From positions 6,145,501 through 6,209,500 of the forward strand of contig OU015662.1 of assembly GCA_907165275.2 (NCBI GenBank): 64,000 nucleotides of DNA. The letters run 5' to 3'. Each line of letters starts with the position of its first letter. The stretch's first letter is position 1. Both the position numbers and the translations under genes were made by a program. The stretch comes from Zygaena filipendulae. Its lineage: Eukaryota > Arthropoda > Insecta > Lepidoptera > Zygaenidae. Below are positions 55,601 to 64,000 of the stretch, piece after piece. The notes below the pieces were generated by a model. The model saw only the letters and a list, made by a program, of their open reading frames with translations. It searched no databases and was not told where the DNA came from.

Positions 55601-57568
55601 GTTAATTAGTACGAACCTTAAGTTGGGGTAAACGAAAGTCCCTATGTCGCGTTCTCTGATTTTATTTACTAAAAAAATATGGTTTTAATGGTTTTGTCAA
55701 TCATATTATTATTATTATAACTTATTTTTGTATTCAAGTTCGCAGAACGCGAAATAGGGATAGTTGAACTTGGCCTCGTGGCCGAATTACCATACCTGTC
55801 CATCCGGTTGCACTAGCGTAATCACTAGCAAAAAAGAATCTTCAAGAAATCTATTGAGAGAAATAGGATAATTAAACGGTTTTGGTAGTGTTTGTATCTA
55901 CCTTTAGTTGACAAGTTTAGAGAAGTACTATAAAAAAGTATTTATTTCATTTTACATCTCTTTCTATCGATATATTTTTAATAAAAATATCTTATTAGAT
56001 ACGATTTTTTTAGCCAGCGACGCTAATGTGACCGGATTTAACCCTTAAGTATAACAATACAATACATTTCGGATGTCGGAACGTCATCAACCACTCGGCC
56101 GTACTACGGCATTGGACCCTTACAATCCAGGCGGGTAGCATGCTTGTTTTATGTGACGCAAGGAAACAAAATCAAAGACAATACTCGTACCTCACATATG
56201 TAGAAGACAACAGTGGTTGGCGGCGTTATTTTCCGTACCTTCTTGCCCACACTGTCCTCGGTGATTGTCGTTTCGGTGATGGTGGGCAGCGTGGGCACGG
56301 TGGGCACGCCCGGCATGCTGGGCAACGTGGGCACACGCGCCAGCGCCTCAAGGTTCAGTGACGAGTGCACGCCCGGGTCTATGTTTAGGGGCGCCTGTAG
56401 GGGGTGTCACAACACAAGTTAAATAAATAATTAATTAAAAGACAGCACATCTAAAAATGTGATACACGTTAAATTAAAGCATTCAAAATAGACTACCTCA
56501 TTTCGATAAGAAACTAAAATCGACCACAATCAGGTGCTTTAGTATGCGTGTTTGAATTTACGATGTTTTTCCATGAGTATGCATGAATGTAAAATTGTAT
56601 GCTCTACGGTTGTATTTCGCTCCCACCGAGACTCCCGAAACGGAGAGAAAAAGAAATATCAAAACAAGATTTTGAGTAAGAATGCAATGATGAATGAGTA
56701 AGTTGTACCTTCATTCTCTTCTCCATGGTGCCATCGGGCAGCTGCACCACGAAGTAAGAACCACCAATCGAGCCGCGCTCCATTTGGAGTCTCTTCTCTT
56801 CGGCCATACGCTGCAACAGTGGCTTCTCTCCGGAACTCTGAGAATGTCAAAAAATATAAATACAATTTCAATACCATATAATTTATATTGAAACATCAAA
56901 CCGTTTCTACATCGGATTCGATAATCGCGATTCAGCATTTCATTTATCGAGTCAAGAAGTATCTGATGTAGCAGGTTTGTTCTGGTAGATAATACCACTG
57001 TGCGCTTAAATCCGCATCTTGTACTTACCATGTTGCGCAATAAACTTTAAATAAACAAATAAACTACGGGCACCAGACCAGCCCCTTCAGCCTAGTTGAC
57101 AATCTATTATTATCGTTAACGCATAGAAAACCAAGAAACGAAATCGTTATGTCATCCACGGGCCACATGGTCACGCAAAACTGGACTTCATTGCAAGATT
57201 TTACGTGTCCACTTGATATGAGGACGATTCGTTGCTTAGTTTTCTACGCGTTAACGTTTATAGATAGACAACTCGGTTGAGGGGGCTGCTATTGTTTCTA
57301 AAGTTCCCAATCGGTCATACCTTCGGATACACCAACGGCCTCATCAGCGCGCCGAAGACGGCGCAGTTCAGTATCAGGCCGGCGAGCAGCAGGTTCGCGT
57401 TCTGCCACGAGCCGAACTCCCGGAGCAAGACGGCGGCGAGCGGCGCGAAGCTGAACGTGCCCACGCCGGAGCCGCACACTGCGATGCCGGTGGCGAGCGA
57501 GCGCCGCGTCTCGAAGTAGTAGCCCACCGCCACCACGGAAGGCAGGTAGATCATGCCGAAACCGATGC
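46451..57568 (-). CDS. gene A: monocarboxylate transporter (SLC16/MCT family), 5'-partial, 11 exons in the window
   Basis: Minus-strand exons, 5' to 3': 57568-57321, 56837-56709, 56394-56239, 54138-53933, 52766-52694, 51332-51113, 50406-50228, 49254-49111, 48040-47962, 47219-46988 and 46661-46451 (TAG at 46453-46451). Every junction is GT..AG and phases agree throughout. After two bases completing a split codon there are 624 sense codons and a stop, with no interruption. The product is an MFS-fold plasma-membrane carrier of the MCT family. Exon 1 carries the second family signature [14 protein letters not shown]; later exons carry [14 protein letters not shown] and [17 protein letters not shown]. 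The DGGWGW exon and segments 1-3 are absent and should lie beyond 64000. Gene B, the same family on the same strand, lies downstream, suggesting a tandem duplicate. Substrate unknown. Confidence 0.95.
46809..46946 (-). repeat. CTAGCTGT-family repeat in the last gene A intron
   Basis: attttgcatacctac..gattgtcaagggtaggta..tatctcggaatacccgcggg..taacgcgggtacaaccgcgg is closest to 63282-63395. It lies about 40 bp downstream of the exon 10 donor. Confidence 0.75.
46988..50406 (-). CDS. gene A exons 7-10: C-terminal half, membrane segments ~7-12
   Basis: Exons 50406-50228, 49254-49111, 48040-47962 and 47219-46988. Segment 7: [20 protein letters not shown]. Segment 8: [20 protein letters not shown]; its Arg is in the position of the substrate-site Arg of MCT1 (R313 in human), while the residue four places earlier is Asn, where MCT1 has the functional Asp (D309). 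Segments 9-10: [20 protein letters not shown]. Segments 10-12: [38 protein letters not shown], then [20 protein letters not shown]. The alignment to MCT1 is by eye. Confidence 0.93.
47345..47490 (+). repeat. dispersed repeat (GGGAATGCTTAA family), intronic copy without microsatellite
   Basis: tttgggaatgcttaatatct, gtaacgtaatattacg, tctttcgtagattatg and gatattacaggggtggcggt follow the order of 50732-50972. Read antisense to gene A. Confidence 0.7.
47575..47800 (+). repeat. dispersed GTGACGTCA repeat, copy 2 (gene A intron)
   Basis: gatacgtatattttgctatt, attgaagttcaggag.tatgacacgtgacgtcata and ccaatatttttaattaatct parallel 48770-49005 with many substitutions. Confidence 0.65.
48240..48670. other. 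GC-richer intronic block of unknown origin
   Basis: It lies in the intron between exons 8 and 9 but is far richer in CpG than neighbours. It contains a direct repeat (ggctcaagacagtctcgact at 48313 and ggctcagtacggtctcgact at 48353). Open frames of about 60 codons exist on both strands (for example plus 48495-48683), with no protein I recognise. Probably part of a retroelement. Confidence 0.35.
48716..49018 (+). repeat. dispersed GTGACGTCA repeat, fullest copy (gene A intron)
   Basis: It begins atgaaaatctaaattct.attagtccgtcgtttag and ends actaatctacacgacggactaaa. ttagtccgtcgt is inverted at the two ends, so this may be a ~290-bp MITE. The middle has cattaaagtttagggtgggg, ctcgtgacgtca and gggttgtgacgtcacgcgaa. 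Its right end is about 90 bp from exon 8. Confidence 0.75.
49551..49960 (-). mobile_element. ATGGGCAATCAACCC-ended element with internal hairpin and a GC-rich frame
   Basis: atgggcaatcaaccc at 49551 is inverted at 49946-49960. Inside, 49868-49889 (ttaaacccgataaaagcctg..cc) and 49909-49930 are perfect 22-bp complements. A minus-strand frame of 66 codons (49759-49559) runs up to the terminal repeat and includes [20 protein letters not shown] and [14 protein letters not shown]; its codons are GC-rich like real coding DNA. I do not recognise the protein. It lies in the intron between gene A exons 7 and 8, same strand as gene A. Confidence 0.6.
50732..50972 (+). repeat. dispersed repeat (GGGAATGCTTAA family) with GT-rich core, intronic
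   Basis: cctagtgttgggaatgctta, aaactacacggactctgtg, a GT-rich run at 50808-50842, and cgtagatcgtgatattacgg are shared, inverted, with 22890-23066. Confidence 0.8.
51113..56837 (-). CDS. gene A exons 2-6: long central cytosolic loop
   Basis: Exons 56837-56709, 56394-56239, 54138-53933, 52766-52694 and 51332-51113 encode about 261 residues between membrane segments 6 and 7. The start [20 protein letters not shown] and [14 protein letters not shown] recall conserved loop openings of insect MCTs. Exon 3 has a Val-Pro-Thr-rich run ([16 protein letters not shown]). Exon 4 has a Pro-Ala repeat ([16 protein letters not shown]) encoded by ggcgcg-type repeats. Exons 5-6 are Ser/Gln-rich. Human MCT1-4 have much shorter loops. 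The loop is probably regulatory and disordered, with many Ser/Thr sites; that role is inference. Exon 5 is only 73 bp. Confidence 0.9.
51366..51591. mobile_element. CACTCAGAGTCG foldback MITE in intron 6 of gene A
   Basis: The left arm from gtcgcactcagagtcgactt and right arm to gtcgactcagaatgcggccg are nearly perfect complements. They meet at aattaattaa near 51478, with virtually no loop. Confidence 0.88.
51627..51770. mobile_element. second foldback MITE of the same family, TAA-flanked
   Basis: It starts cggccgcaatcagagtcgtt and ends aacgactctgagtgcggccg, with taa directly outside on both sides. It is shorter (144 bp) and its interior differs. It sits 35 bp from the previous copy. Confidence 0.85.
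52119..52307 (-). repeat. CTAGCTGT-related repeat, ATCTATATAATAAAAATGAATCGC subfamily, intronic
   Basis: atctatataataaaaatgaa, tcgccaaatgtgttgctaag, cataacttccaaacgactgc, tgttcgttattgtcagg, cctgcggaaatttcgaaact and gtgaaaccgcggggcacagc. It lies in the intron between gene A exons 5 and 6. Confidence 0.8.
53705..53890. mobile_element. GTTGACAATC MITE, copy beside gene A exon 4
   Basis: agttgacaatctatagtcgt..tatcactatagaaaa pairs with cctatagcgataacgatta at the right end. It contains a small hairpin (aagaaaggtacg/ggtacctttctt). The right edge is about 40 bp from the exon 4 donor. Confidence 0.72.
54940..55045 (-). mobile_element. tRNA-like SINE fragment, intronic
   Basis: On the minus strand, ggctgagtgatgc resembles an A-box and gggtatgattccc about 35 bases later a B-box. 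That spacing fits a tRNA-derived promoter. The segment does not fold into a full tRNA, so a SINE head is the better reading. Confidence 0.5.
55045..55615. other. gene A intron without recognised feature
   Basis: AT-rich. The plus and minus frames at 55166-55465 overlap each other and have no motif. Confidence 0.35.
55638..55761. mobile_element. small inverted-repeat element, intronic
   Basis: gtccctatgtcgcgttct and agaacgcgaaatagggat are imperfect complements (two mismatches) about 90 bp apart, with AT-rich filling. Confidence 0.5.
57095..57273. mobile_element. GTTGACAATC MITE, best copy (gene A intron)
   Basis: gttgacaatctattattatc..gttaacgcatagaaaac on the left pairs with gttttctacgcgttaacgtt..tatagatagacaac on the right, and aagaaacg pairs with cgttgctt. 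The copy sits about 50 bp from the exon 1 donor. Confidence 0.85.
57321..57568 (-). CDS. gene A exon: membrane segments ~4-6 with MCT signature 2
   Basis: Acceptor ctatttgcag, donor gtatgaccga; 248 bp. The peptide begins in a split Gly codon, [19 protein letters not shown], followed by [18 protein letters not shown]. It ends [19 protein letters not shown] at the start of the cytosolic loop. YF.(K/T)RR.LATGIA..G...G is the motif typical of MCT segment 4-5. The exon is GC-rich (about 60 percent) against AT-rich introns, which helps its recognition. Confidence 0.95.
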
Positions 57569-57611
57569 CTGCAAATAGTAATGATAGGCTTGGAGTCGCT
57601 TTTCTTATTTT

Positions 57612-57790
57612 TTTAAGTATACAAAAAATAACGGCGATAGTCGAAATGTCATGTGACGTCACTGTTTGGCACAGTTTTTACGTCTTTCTGACATCTCGAG
57701 CGCCCACTCCCTAACTTTTGCACTTTATCTAAGTATTTATTCAATAATTTGAAATACAAATTAGTGTCGATTATTTTTTTCGACACACTA
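57612..57790 (-). repeat. dispersed GTGACGTCA repeat, inverted copy
   Basis: Read on the minus strand: aaatacttagataaagtgca, gttagggagtgggcgctcga, aaactgtgccaaacagtgac..gtcacatgac, cgccgttattttttg. This is the reverse of 3865-4118 and 48770-48960. It lies upstream of gene A exon 1 in the window. Confidence 0.78.
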
Positions 57791-57799
57791 AACATAGAT

Positions 57800-59335
57800 C
57801 ATACCCCGACACTATGCCCTTTGATCATAGTCGAATTTAAAGTTAAACAACGAATGAAAGACTACCGAAGACTGCGTTCCTATCGCCTAATAATAATTCT
57901 TAGGTGCGATAGAATAGATATAGAAGACTTGTTCGACCTGCTTTCAATAATTCTATTAAACGATAAAGGAAACTATCTCAAAACATAAATAATTACTGAG
58001 GACAGTGACGAGACAGAACTCATTGTTAACAATACAGTATGTACTAATTTTGAAATATACAAACGCTTAGTGGTAGTATTCAAACATTATGATCGGTGTG
58101 TTTGCTCTATCTGGCCGCTCGCCAGATGAGAGAAAAAACTTTGACCGGTTTGCCAGAAGCAAGCCCGAGTAAATCCAACTTTATCAGGCAATTGACGTAT
58201 ACATTCAATCAGTAATCCAACGTTTGCGTACAAATTACTTACAATGATATTAGGGACACAGGGTCTTGGAACTTATTAAGTATCGTTTTATCCAGTCATG
58301 ATAGTGCTAAGCCCATAGAAAACGACATCTGTATGAAAGGTGAGCTGAATTTAACGCTTTGTAACTGAGCAGACCTTTACTTATTTTGTGGTTAGAGCCT
58401 GTGCACACCACGTTTTTTAAATGCGCCGTCGACGCGCGTCTCTAAAATGCGCGTCGATGGCATTAATTTAAATTTCAATGACATTTTTTGCTATCAGACC
58501 AAATACCATTTTCACAAAATTCTATGCTTCTTCATTTTATTCCAACTTCTTTTTTAATTTAAGTAATTTGCACGTAGTTTGCAGTCAGTATAGGTACATA
58601 ACTTTTAAATAAAAAAATAAAAATTTAAACACACAACACGTGTATCTTTCCCATTTTTCCATGTGTGATGTCACCTATTTCTAATATGTAGTGGTATGTT
58701 TTATTAAATACCATATTAACCAGCTTTTATGCTCTTGAAACAGTGTGGTCATGTCCAGCGCATGATCTCATTGTTTTCGAATGTAAAAGAAATATTTCAA
58801 ATTCAATTTTCGAACTCTGCATAAAAATGTACCTTTACTCATCTTTGCACGCACATACATACGAACAACAATGAAATATGCATTTGGAATAACATGATAT
58901 CCGGTGAGTCAGAGTTTGCCGACCCACAAACAGTATCTAAAACTACACAAAGGACCATATGGCAACTGGCAACATTGGTGATGATGCGAAACGATCGCCC
59001 GTTTACTCATTAATTTGTTTAGCCTAGCGACACAATTAAATAAATTAACACCAATCAACAAACAAAGGCGAAAATAAGTATCTACCTCGTCGAATTCAAT
59101 ATTGGAAAACATGAATATACACATATGTATATTTTCAGAGGGCTAAAGTAACAATTTCATGGCATTTAAATCAAGAATGATTTAAATGTAATTATTATTC
59201 GAAATTGTTATTATATTCACGATTCAGAAACCAAATTTATGCAAGAATTAATATTATAGACATTTTAAACATCTAGTTATATTATGATAAGTGACGGTGG
59301 AGTGGTTTTTCAAAGGTTGACTGGAAGAAATCCCT
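57800..59335. other. gene A upstream intron (inferred); no exon seen
   Basis: I looked on the minus strand for the missing MCT exons (DGGWGW, membrane segments 2-3) and found none. A short tgcgccgtcgacgcgcgtct patch at about 58420 is a partial palindrome. Confidence 0.4.
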
Positions 59336-59338
59336 CGC

Positions 59339-59442
59339 GATATAAGTCCGCCTTTGAACATAAATTACCTGCTTATTTTAATTTTAGCAATTTGTAAAAA
59401 CTTTGTTTATATTTAATAAAGTATATAAACAAACAAACAAAC
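59339..59442 (+). mobile_element. LINE 3'-tail remnant
   Basis: ataagtccgcctttgaacat, an AT-rich stretch, then aataaagtatataaacaaac and (aaac)n. The taagtccgcctttg motif is shared, inverted, with 5310-5325. Confidence 0.5.
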
Positions 59443-59449
59443 GGATGCT

Positions 59450-60080
59450 TGTATATTTTCGTCAATCAATGGCAATGGCTACTTACAACGATTTTTTATC
59501 CAACTTAATTTAAATTTGCATTTGATTACTATTCTATAAGACGAAGCAGTCTCGGCATTGAGTTACGATGATCTCACGTTTGGCAACTTGTGGTTTCGGT
59601 ATCTCTACAAATAAAACTAACAAAAGTGCTAATGTGCAGACGAAGAGGTCTTCCTAGTATTACCCACTATTGTCCTATAACCTATATTTAAGATAATTAG
59701 TGTTAAAATGAAATAAGAAAGAAACTACGACAAAGGACCCGAAAAATAGAACACGGGGAGCGAGGTCTTTGTAACAAAGACCGGAATGGAAGACACTACA
59801 GGATTCTACTACTAACAATAATATTACCTACATACGGTTAAAACAGCGGTCAAAATCAACTCCACAAACCACAATTGAAAAATAACGCAATGGAGCCATA
59901 ACGGCGCCGCGTCGTCTGAGGCTTCTGGCAATTTGCCAAGTTTCCAACTTTCCCATTGGATCGTGACCCTGAGTATTTGTCTGACAATCAAATAAAACTC
60001 CTCCACATAGATACATTGACGTGGCGAAAAACAGGAAACCTTGAGTTATGAGTAAAAGAAATATAATATACTACCATATC
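59450..60080. other. gene A upstream intron; no exon seen
   Basis: No recognised repeat or gene. Overlapping minus frames at 59824-60016 have no motif. Confidence 0.35.
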
Positions 60081-60082
60081 TG

Positions 60083-60296
60083 TCCTACTAATATTATAAA
60101 TTTGAAAGTGTGCATTGGATGTTTGGATGTTTTTTACTCAATCACGCAAAAGGGGCTGAACGGATTTGGATGAAATTTGACATGCACGTTGTCAGGGGTA
60201 CGAGAAGGACATAGGGTACTTTTATCCCGGATTTCCGGCGGAAACTCCGAAATTATCGCGGGTGAAACCGCGGGGCACAGCTAGTACTTATATATT
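60083..60296 (-). repeat. CTAGCTGT-family repeat, near-complete minus-strand copy
   Basis: tcctactaatattataaatt, tttggatgttttttactcaa, ggggctgaacggatttggat, gacatgcacgttgtcagggg, ggacatagggtacttttatc and gtgaaaccgcggggcacagc..tagta. Confidence 0.88.
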
Positions 60297-60489
60297 TACA
60301 ACTATCTCAAACACACTGTTGATTTTTTGCACATGTACCAAAAATGTAATTAATGTAAAAAAGGTATCACATGAGCCGTTCGTGAATGACCGTTTATTTA
60401 TATCGTTTAAGCGATGGTAGGGTTACTTAAAAAGAGTAAATTCCTATTCTTCTCAGTCGTACACTCCTGGCGGAGTGGTCGTGGTCATG

Positions 60490-60760
60490 GATTGTCTAAG
60501 TTGATAGCGGCCTTTGCGAGACTTCTCCATCTTTCTCTTCAGTAAGGGAACAGTTCATCGATGATTTTATGAGGTCCGTCCATGGAGGTGGTCCATGGTG
60601 ATCGGCTGCGAAAACGTTGACCTTCTACTCTTCCTTGCACCACTAATCGTTCCAAGGAGAATTCTTTGCGGATGATATTTCCAAACATCTTGAGGATTCG
60701 CACTTGCACAATCGGAAAGTCATGGAAATTCCTATACGTATAAAATAAAAAAAGCTTGAG
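60490..60760 (-). pseudogene. LINE endonuclease/reverse-transcriptase ORF2, C-terminal remnant
   Basis: The minus-strand frame reads VRILKMFGNIIRKEFSLERL, then VVQGRVEGQRFRSRSPW. This matches the region after the RT domain in insect LINEs (ILRF.GH..R...LE.L...G.V.G.R.RGR.P.RW). After a stop, RERWRSLAKAA continues in the same frame, corresponding to the conserved ..W...V..A motif. Stops show the copy is dead. It lies in the presumed upstream intron of gene A. Confidence 0.72.
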
Positions 60761-60829
60761 ACTGTAAAGTACGCACGCAACTACGCAAATTATATTAATG
60801 AAACACTCGGAGACGAATAACACTTTTGT

Positions 60830-62150
60830 ATGTATAACGGAATTAAGCCTAGTTCAGAATGTACTTTACGATACCATACTACATAAATGTGAAACATATG
60901 AAATGATATAGAGTTCTCGTTAATAAAGCCTTTGCCGGCGGTTATTCCACCTAGGCAATTCTGTGAAAATCCGCTCCCTGACGTTCGAAGCCTCTAATTA
61001 TGAAAGGGAAATCCCGGCACCAGTAATTGCTTTGCCAGTGGTCTTATTATTTATTCACATAAGAGGCGGCGCTTGGTCGCTTATGGAATAAACTCTGGTG
61101 TAGGGGGACAAGGGTTTTTCAATATTACCCAAAAAGGTAAAAAGATTACTTGATTATAATCTATACTCATTGGCATATGGGCCGATCTTGAATGTATTCA
61201 TGTATTCATTTTATAAGACCCAATTATCCTATCTCATGGCAAATTTAGTAGGTATACAATTATAATTTTGGTATAGAATAAAGAGTATTCTATTCTATTA
61301 TATTATATTCTATATATGACAGAATGAAATGGAGCTACACGCATTCGATAAGGAATTGTTATCAATTAACCAAATTATAGCTCACGCTCGTTGCCTAGGA
61401 CAACGGGTAACGAATTTATAAGGTCTCTTCATGACTTGGTAGATTCTCTCAGTACCTAACAGTTGTCTGATAAAATTGGGACCTAATTTAAATATTGATT
61501 TGGCAGTAACAATTTATATGAGAATTTGTAAGTTCAAGTGAAAAGTGGTGTAAATCACTTTGACACAAACCCTACAAATTTAAAAAAATCAACTAAGTAA
61601 GAATATAAAAAGTGTATTATACAGGTATTGCACTTGTCAGCAGGCTGCCATTGAAAACTGTATTTCACAAAATTTGAAGATGATAAGTAGTTAGTATTGT
61701 TTGTAACGTGTGAGCACTGCGCATTAAATAGTATACATTCCTTTTCGGTAAAAAAAGGATTACTGGCGAAATAAATAAAAAACTTATCGTTAGATGAGCG
61801 AGGTCGACAATAATATAGGAAGGGATCATAAACACAAACTCCCCTTTGGAATTCGATGCTATAAAATCCAAGCCGGGAAGGACGCCATGGCGCATGGCAA
61901 CGCGCGTATAACGCGTATACCACAATTGTGCCAATGTGCCAAGGTCAGTCTGCCAGCGGCGAACAGCGCGAAGATTTGCATAATTCTCACGTTCGCTCTC
62001 AACCGTCTCCTAGTCTGTACTCTACATTATTGTAAAGCTCCCATAAAACATTTGAAACGACCGCTATAACGTTGGATATACAAGAGACAATCGAAAAGAC
62101 TAAGTTCACATGATTGGTGATGCTTATCTAAATATTTAACTACAATTTGC
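60830..62150. other. gene-free interval (presumed gene A intron)
   Basis: A GC-richer stretch at 61850-61990 (gggaaggacgccatggcgca) has frames on both strands but no MCT or other motif and no paired splice sites. The rest is AT-rich. Confidence 0.35.
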
Positions 62151-62189
62151 TCGTGCGGTTTCACCCGCGTGTTAACCCATATCTTCTAT

Positions 62190-62670
62190 ATCTGTACTTA
62201 TAATAAAACTGCACAGAGGATAATTCTGTACATTGAATATAAATATTCAAAATTAATATTGGAGGATGAATGGTGACCGATACTGATGCCAAAAATGCAA
62301 TCAGTAAACTTTTTATCTGTTTGTCTGTCTGAATGTATATGCACGCATGGGTCAAAAACTACTAAAGGGATTTTAACCAAGCTTGGTACGATTGTAGTCC
62401 AGACTCCGTCAGATTGTAGCCAGGCTATCTGGGGGCACGGCAGTGCCCCCGCCAAGTCGAGCAACAAAAGCGGCACGGCCGTACTATCCTTTCCTCGAAG
62501 CAATTCAGGCCATTTTCGACCCCCTATAACTTCGTTGTGGATAAAACTAGAAGCCTGAATTTTTAGTAAACAAGCAGGTATTGTATAAAGACGGTATAAT
62601 TTAAATTTCATTCGATTTGAACCAGTAGTTTAAGAATTATAACTAGTCAAAGTTTCTTAATTTTGTAGGT
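62190..62670 (+). repeat. repeat with GGGGGCAC..GTGCCCCC hairpin and (CACT)n
   Basis: attctgtacattgaatataa matches 2271, and gctatctgggggcacggcag..tgcccccgccaag matches 31676. So this copy joins parts seen separately elsewhere and shows they belong to one family. The downstream (CACT)10 may be part of its tail. Confidence 0.7.
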
Positions 62671-62710
62671 CACTCACTCACTCACTCACTCACTCACTCA
62701 CTCACTCACT
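62671..62710. repeat. (CACT)10 microsatellite
   Basis: Ten uninterrupted cact units, then gaccgacc. Confidence 0.97.
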
Positions 62711-62845
62711 GACCGACCATCAAAATTCTAAGGCACTTCTAGCAGACATAGAAGTTTGAAATTTAGAATACAATTAGTGTTTATTGTATAAATCAAGGAA
62801 AAATTAAAATATTTTGCAATTTCGGTCCAGTTTTCTAGATACACC

Positions 62846-62909
62846 AACTGCATAAATAACTTTGTAATTCCATATAAATGTATGGAATTACAAAGTTATA
62901 TATGCAGTT
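62846..62909. repeat. 29-bp stem hairpin with a third copy of the arm
   Basis: aactgcataaataactttgt..aattccata and tatggaatta..caaagttatatatgcagtt are near-perfect complements around taaatg. A third, direct copy of the arm (aactgcacaaatatctttgt) follows at 62917. Confidence 0.85.
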
Positions 62910-62960
62910 ATATGTACCAACTGCACAAATATCTTTGTAATCCCATATAAATATATGAGA

Positions 62961-63395
62961 CTAGCTGTGCCCCGCGGTTTCACCCGCGTTAATTTCGGAG
63001 ATCCCCCGGGAATTCAGAGATGCAAAGTAGTTAGTACCCTATATCCCTAGGTTTTCTTTACCCCTGACAACGTGCATGCAAAATTTCATGAGATTTCACC
63101 AGCGTTAATTTCGGAGATCCTTCGGGAATTCCGAGATAAAATTACCCCAATCTGAATGCTCCAACGATTTTCATGAAATTTTGTATACAGGGGATTTCGG
63201 GGGCCATAAATCGATCTAGCTAGGATTCATTTCTGAAATTCCTGCACGAACTCTGATATCAACGCGGGTGAATTAATTATTGCATACTACACGTTGTCAA
63301 GGGTACAGGAAAGGTCATAGGGTAGTACTTTTATCTCAGAATACCCGCGGGATCTCCGAAATTAACGTGGGTTAAACCGCGGGGAACAGCTATTT
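62961..63395. repeat. cluster of three CTAGCTGT-family pieces
   Basis: 62961-63090 is a plus-strand copy (ctagctgtgccccgcggttt). 63091-63155 starts again with atttcaccagcgttaatttc. 63282-63395 is a minus-strand end (gttgtcaagggtacaggaaa..accgcggggaacagct). Between them gctccaacgattttcatgaa matches 27349. Confidence 0.82.
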
Positions 63396-63399
63396 AAGC

Positions 63400-63850
63400 C
63401 GTTGCCCAGATATTAATAAATAATAATAATAAGTGTAGCTATAGTTACCTACCTAGATATAAAGTGTAGATACATAGTTACCTAGACATAATTATGTTCA
63501 AAGGTACAATGGTCAACGGAATGAAAAAGCAAGAATGGGGCATGTGTTTATATATATTATAAAGTTGTACCAAATTCTTTCAAGTTATTAAAGTAGACTA
63601 AATTGCTCAAAGGAGGAAGACCATTTACAAAAAGAAATGAGATCCCATCAAAAACAAACTTGTAAAAAAGTCCAAGTCTCGCAACTCACTTCTTCTACAG
63701 TAAAAAGTTGTGAGATCAATGTAATACCAAGTCGGTTAATTTATTCAGTGCCTACTTAAGGGTCCTTCTGTCTAAAGTTATCATGTTATAAGCTAATCTA
63801 ATAACATTTTATAGTGACCATATCAAATTTAAAAATCTTTTATGTTTTAA
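63400..63850. other. gene-free AT-rich interval
   Basis: Nothing supportable before the terminal palindrome. Confidence 0.35.
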
Positions 63851-63851
63851 A

Positions 63852-64000
63852 TAGATTGATTGGCTTGGCGATCACGTGAAAACACAATGTATCTCACATG
63901 TAATACATATTATAATTAAATTAGATTGTTTAGAACCATAATTATGTATTACATGTGAGATACATTGTGTTTTCACGTGATCGTCAAGTCAATCAATCTA
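63852..64000. mobile_element. foldback element with ~58-bp arms at the window edge
   Basis: tagattgattggcttggcga..tcacgtgaaaacacaatgta..tctcacatgtaatacata pairs with the last 58 bases of the window with only about two mismatches. The centre is about 33 bp and AT-rich. The right arm reaches base 64000, so the element may extend outward. Confidence 0.88.

Noticed and set aside
62671..62710. Regular repeat that could be mistaken for a CRISPR-like array
   Set aside because: It is a simple (CACT)10 microsatellite without spacers, in a eukaryotic genome.
57600..64000. Missing 5' exons of gene A
   Set aside because: I looked for DGGWGW-type and segment 2-3-like peptides between splice sites on the minus strand. 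GC-rich patches at 58420, 60500 and 61900 did not fit, so these exons are probably beyond the window.

Overview
The window looks like nuclear DNA from a moth or butterfly. It is AT-rich and intron-rich. Short TACCTACC runs are frequent, and one interspersed repeat that I associate with Lepidoptera (CTAGCTGT..CCGCGG-TTTCACCCGCG..TTATAATATTAGTA) recurs about twenty times on both strands. tRNA-derived SINEs, foldback MITEs, decayed LINEs, a hAT-like transposon and a BEL/Pao fragment account for much of the remaining recognisable sequence. I see no CRISPR array, no rRNA, no convincing functional tRNA and no prokaryotic gene.

The recognisable host genes are two partial members of the SLC16/monocarboxylate transporter (MCT) family, both on the minus strand and arranged head to tail. 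Gene A occupies 57568 down to 46451. Eleven exons with consensus GT..AG junctions join into one continuous 624-codon frame that ends in a stop. Its first membrane segments are missing and should lie to the right of the window. Gene B starts inside the window with a coding exon at 8168-8055 (ATG in CACCATGG context). A second exon at 4360-4235 carries the family signature DGGWGW, and the gene then runs off the left edge. A spliced non-coding first exon of gene B may lie near 24.2-24.6 kb. In MCT proteins, segments 1-6 and 7-12 form two halves around a cytosolic loop. Here gene A shows segments from about 4 onward plus an unusually long loop, and gene B shows only segment 1.

Layout, left to right: BEL/Pao integrase tail and possible LTR (1-870); a composite palindromic repeat (1.4-2.1 kb); gene B exon 2 (4.2-4.4 kb); LINE remnant (5.2-6.3 kb); an intronic cluster of small same-strand ORFs with a poly(A) signal (6.57-7.35 kb); gene B exon 1 (8.06-8.18 kb); the inverted partner of the composite repeat (8.77-10.08 kb); repeat-rich gene-free DNA (10-19.9 kb); a hAT-like element with an 8-bp target duplication (19.94-21.71 kb); a candidate 5' UTR exon or promoter (24.2-24.6 kb); a long stretch dominated by SINEs, MITEs and tandem repeats (25-45.7 kb); and gene A with TE-filled introns (46.4-57.6 kb). 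The last 6.4 kb holds a LINE ORF2 tail, microsatellites and a large palindrome that reaches the window edge.
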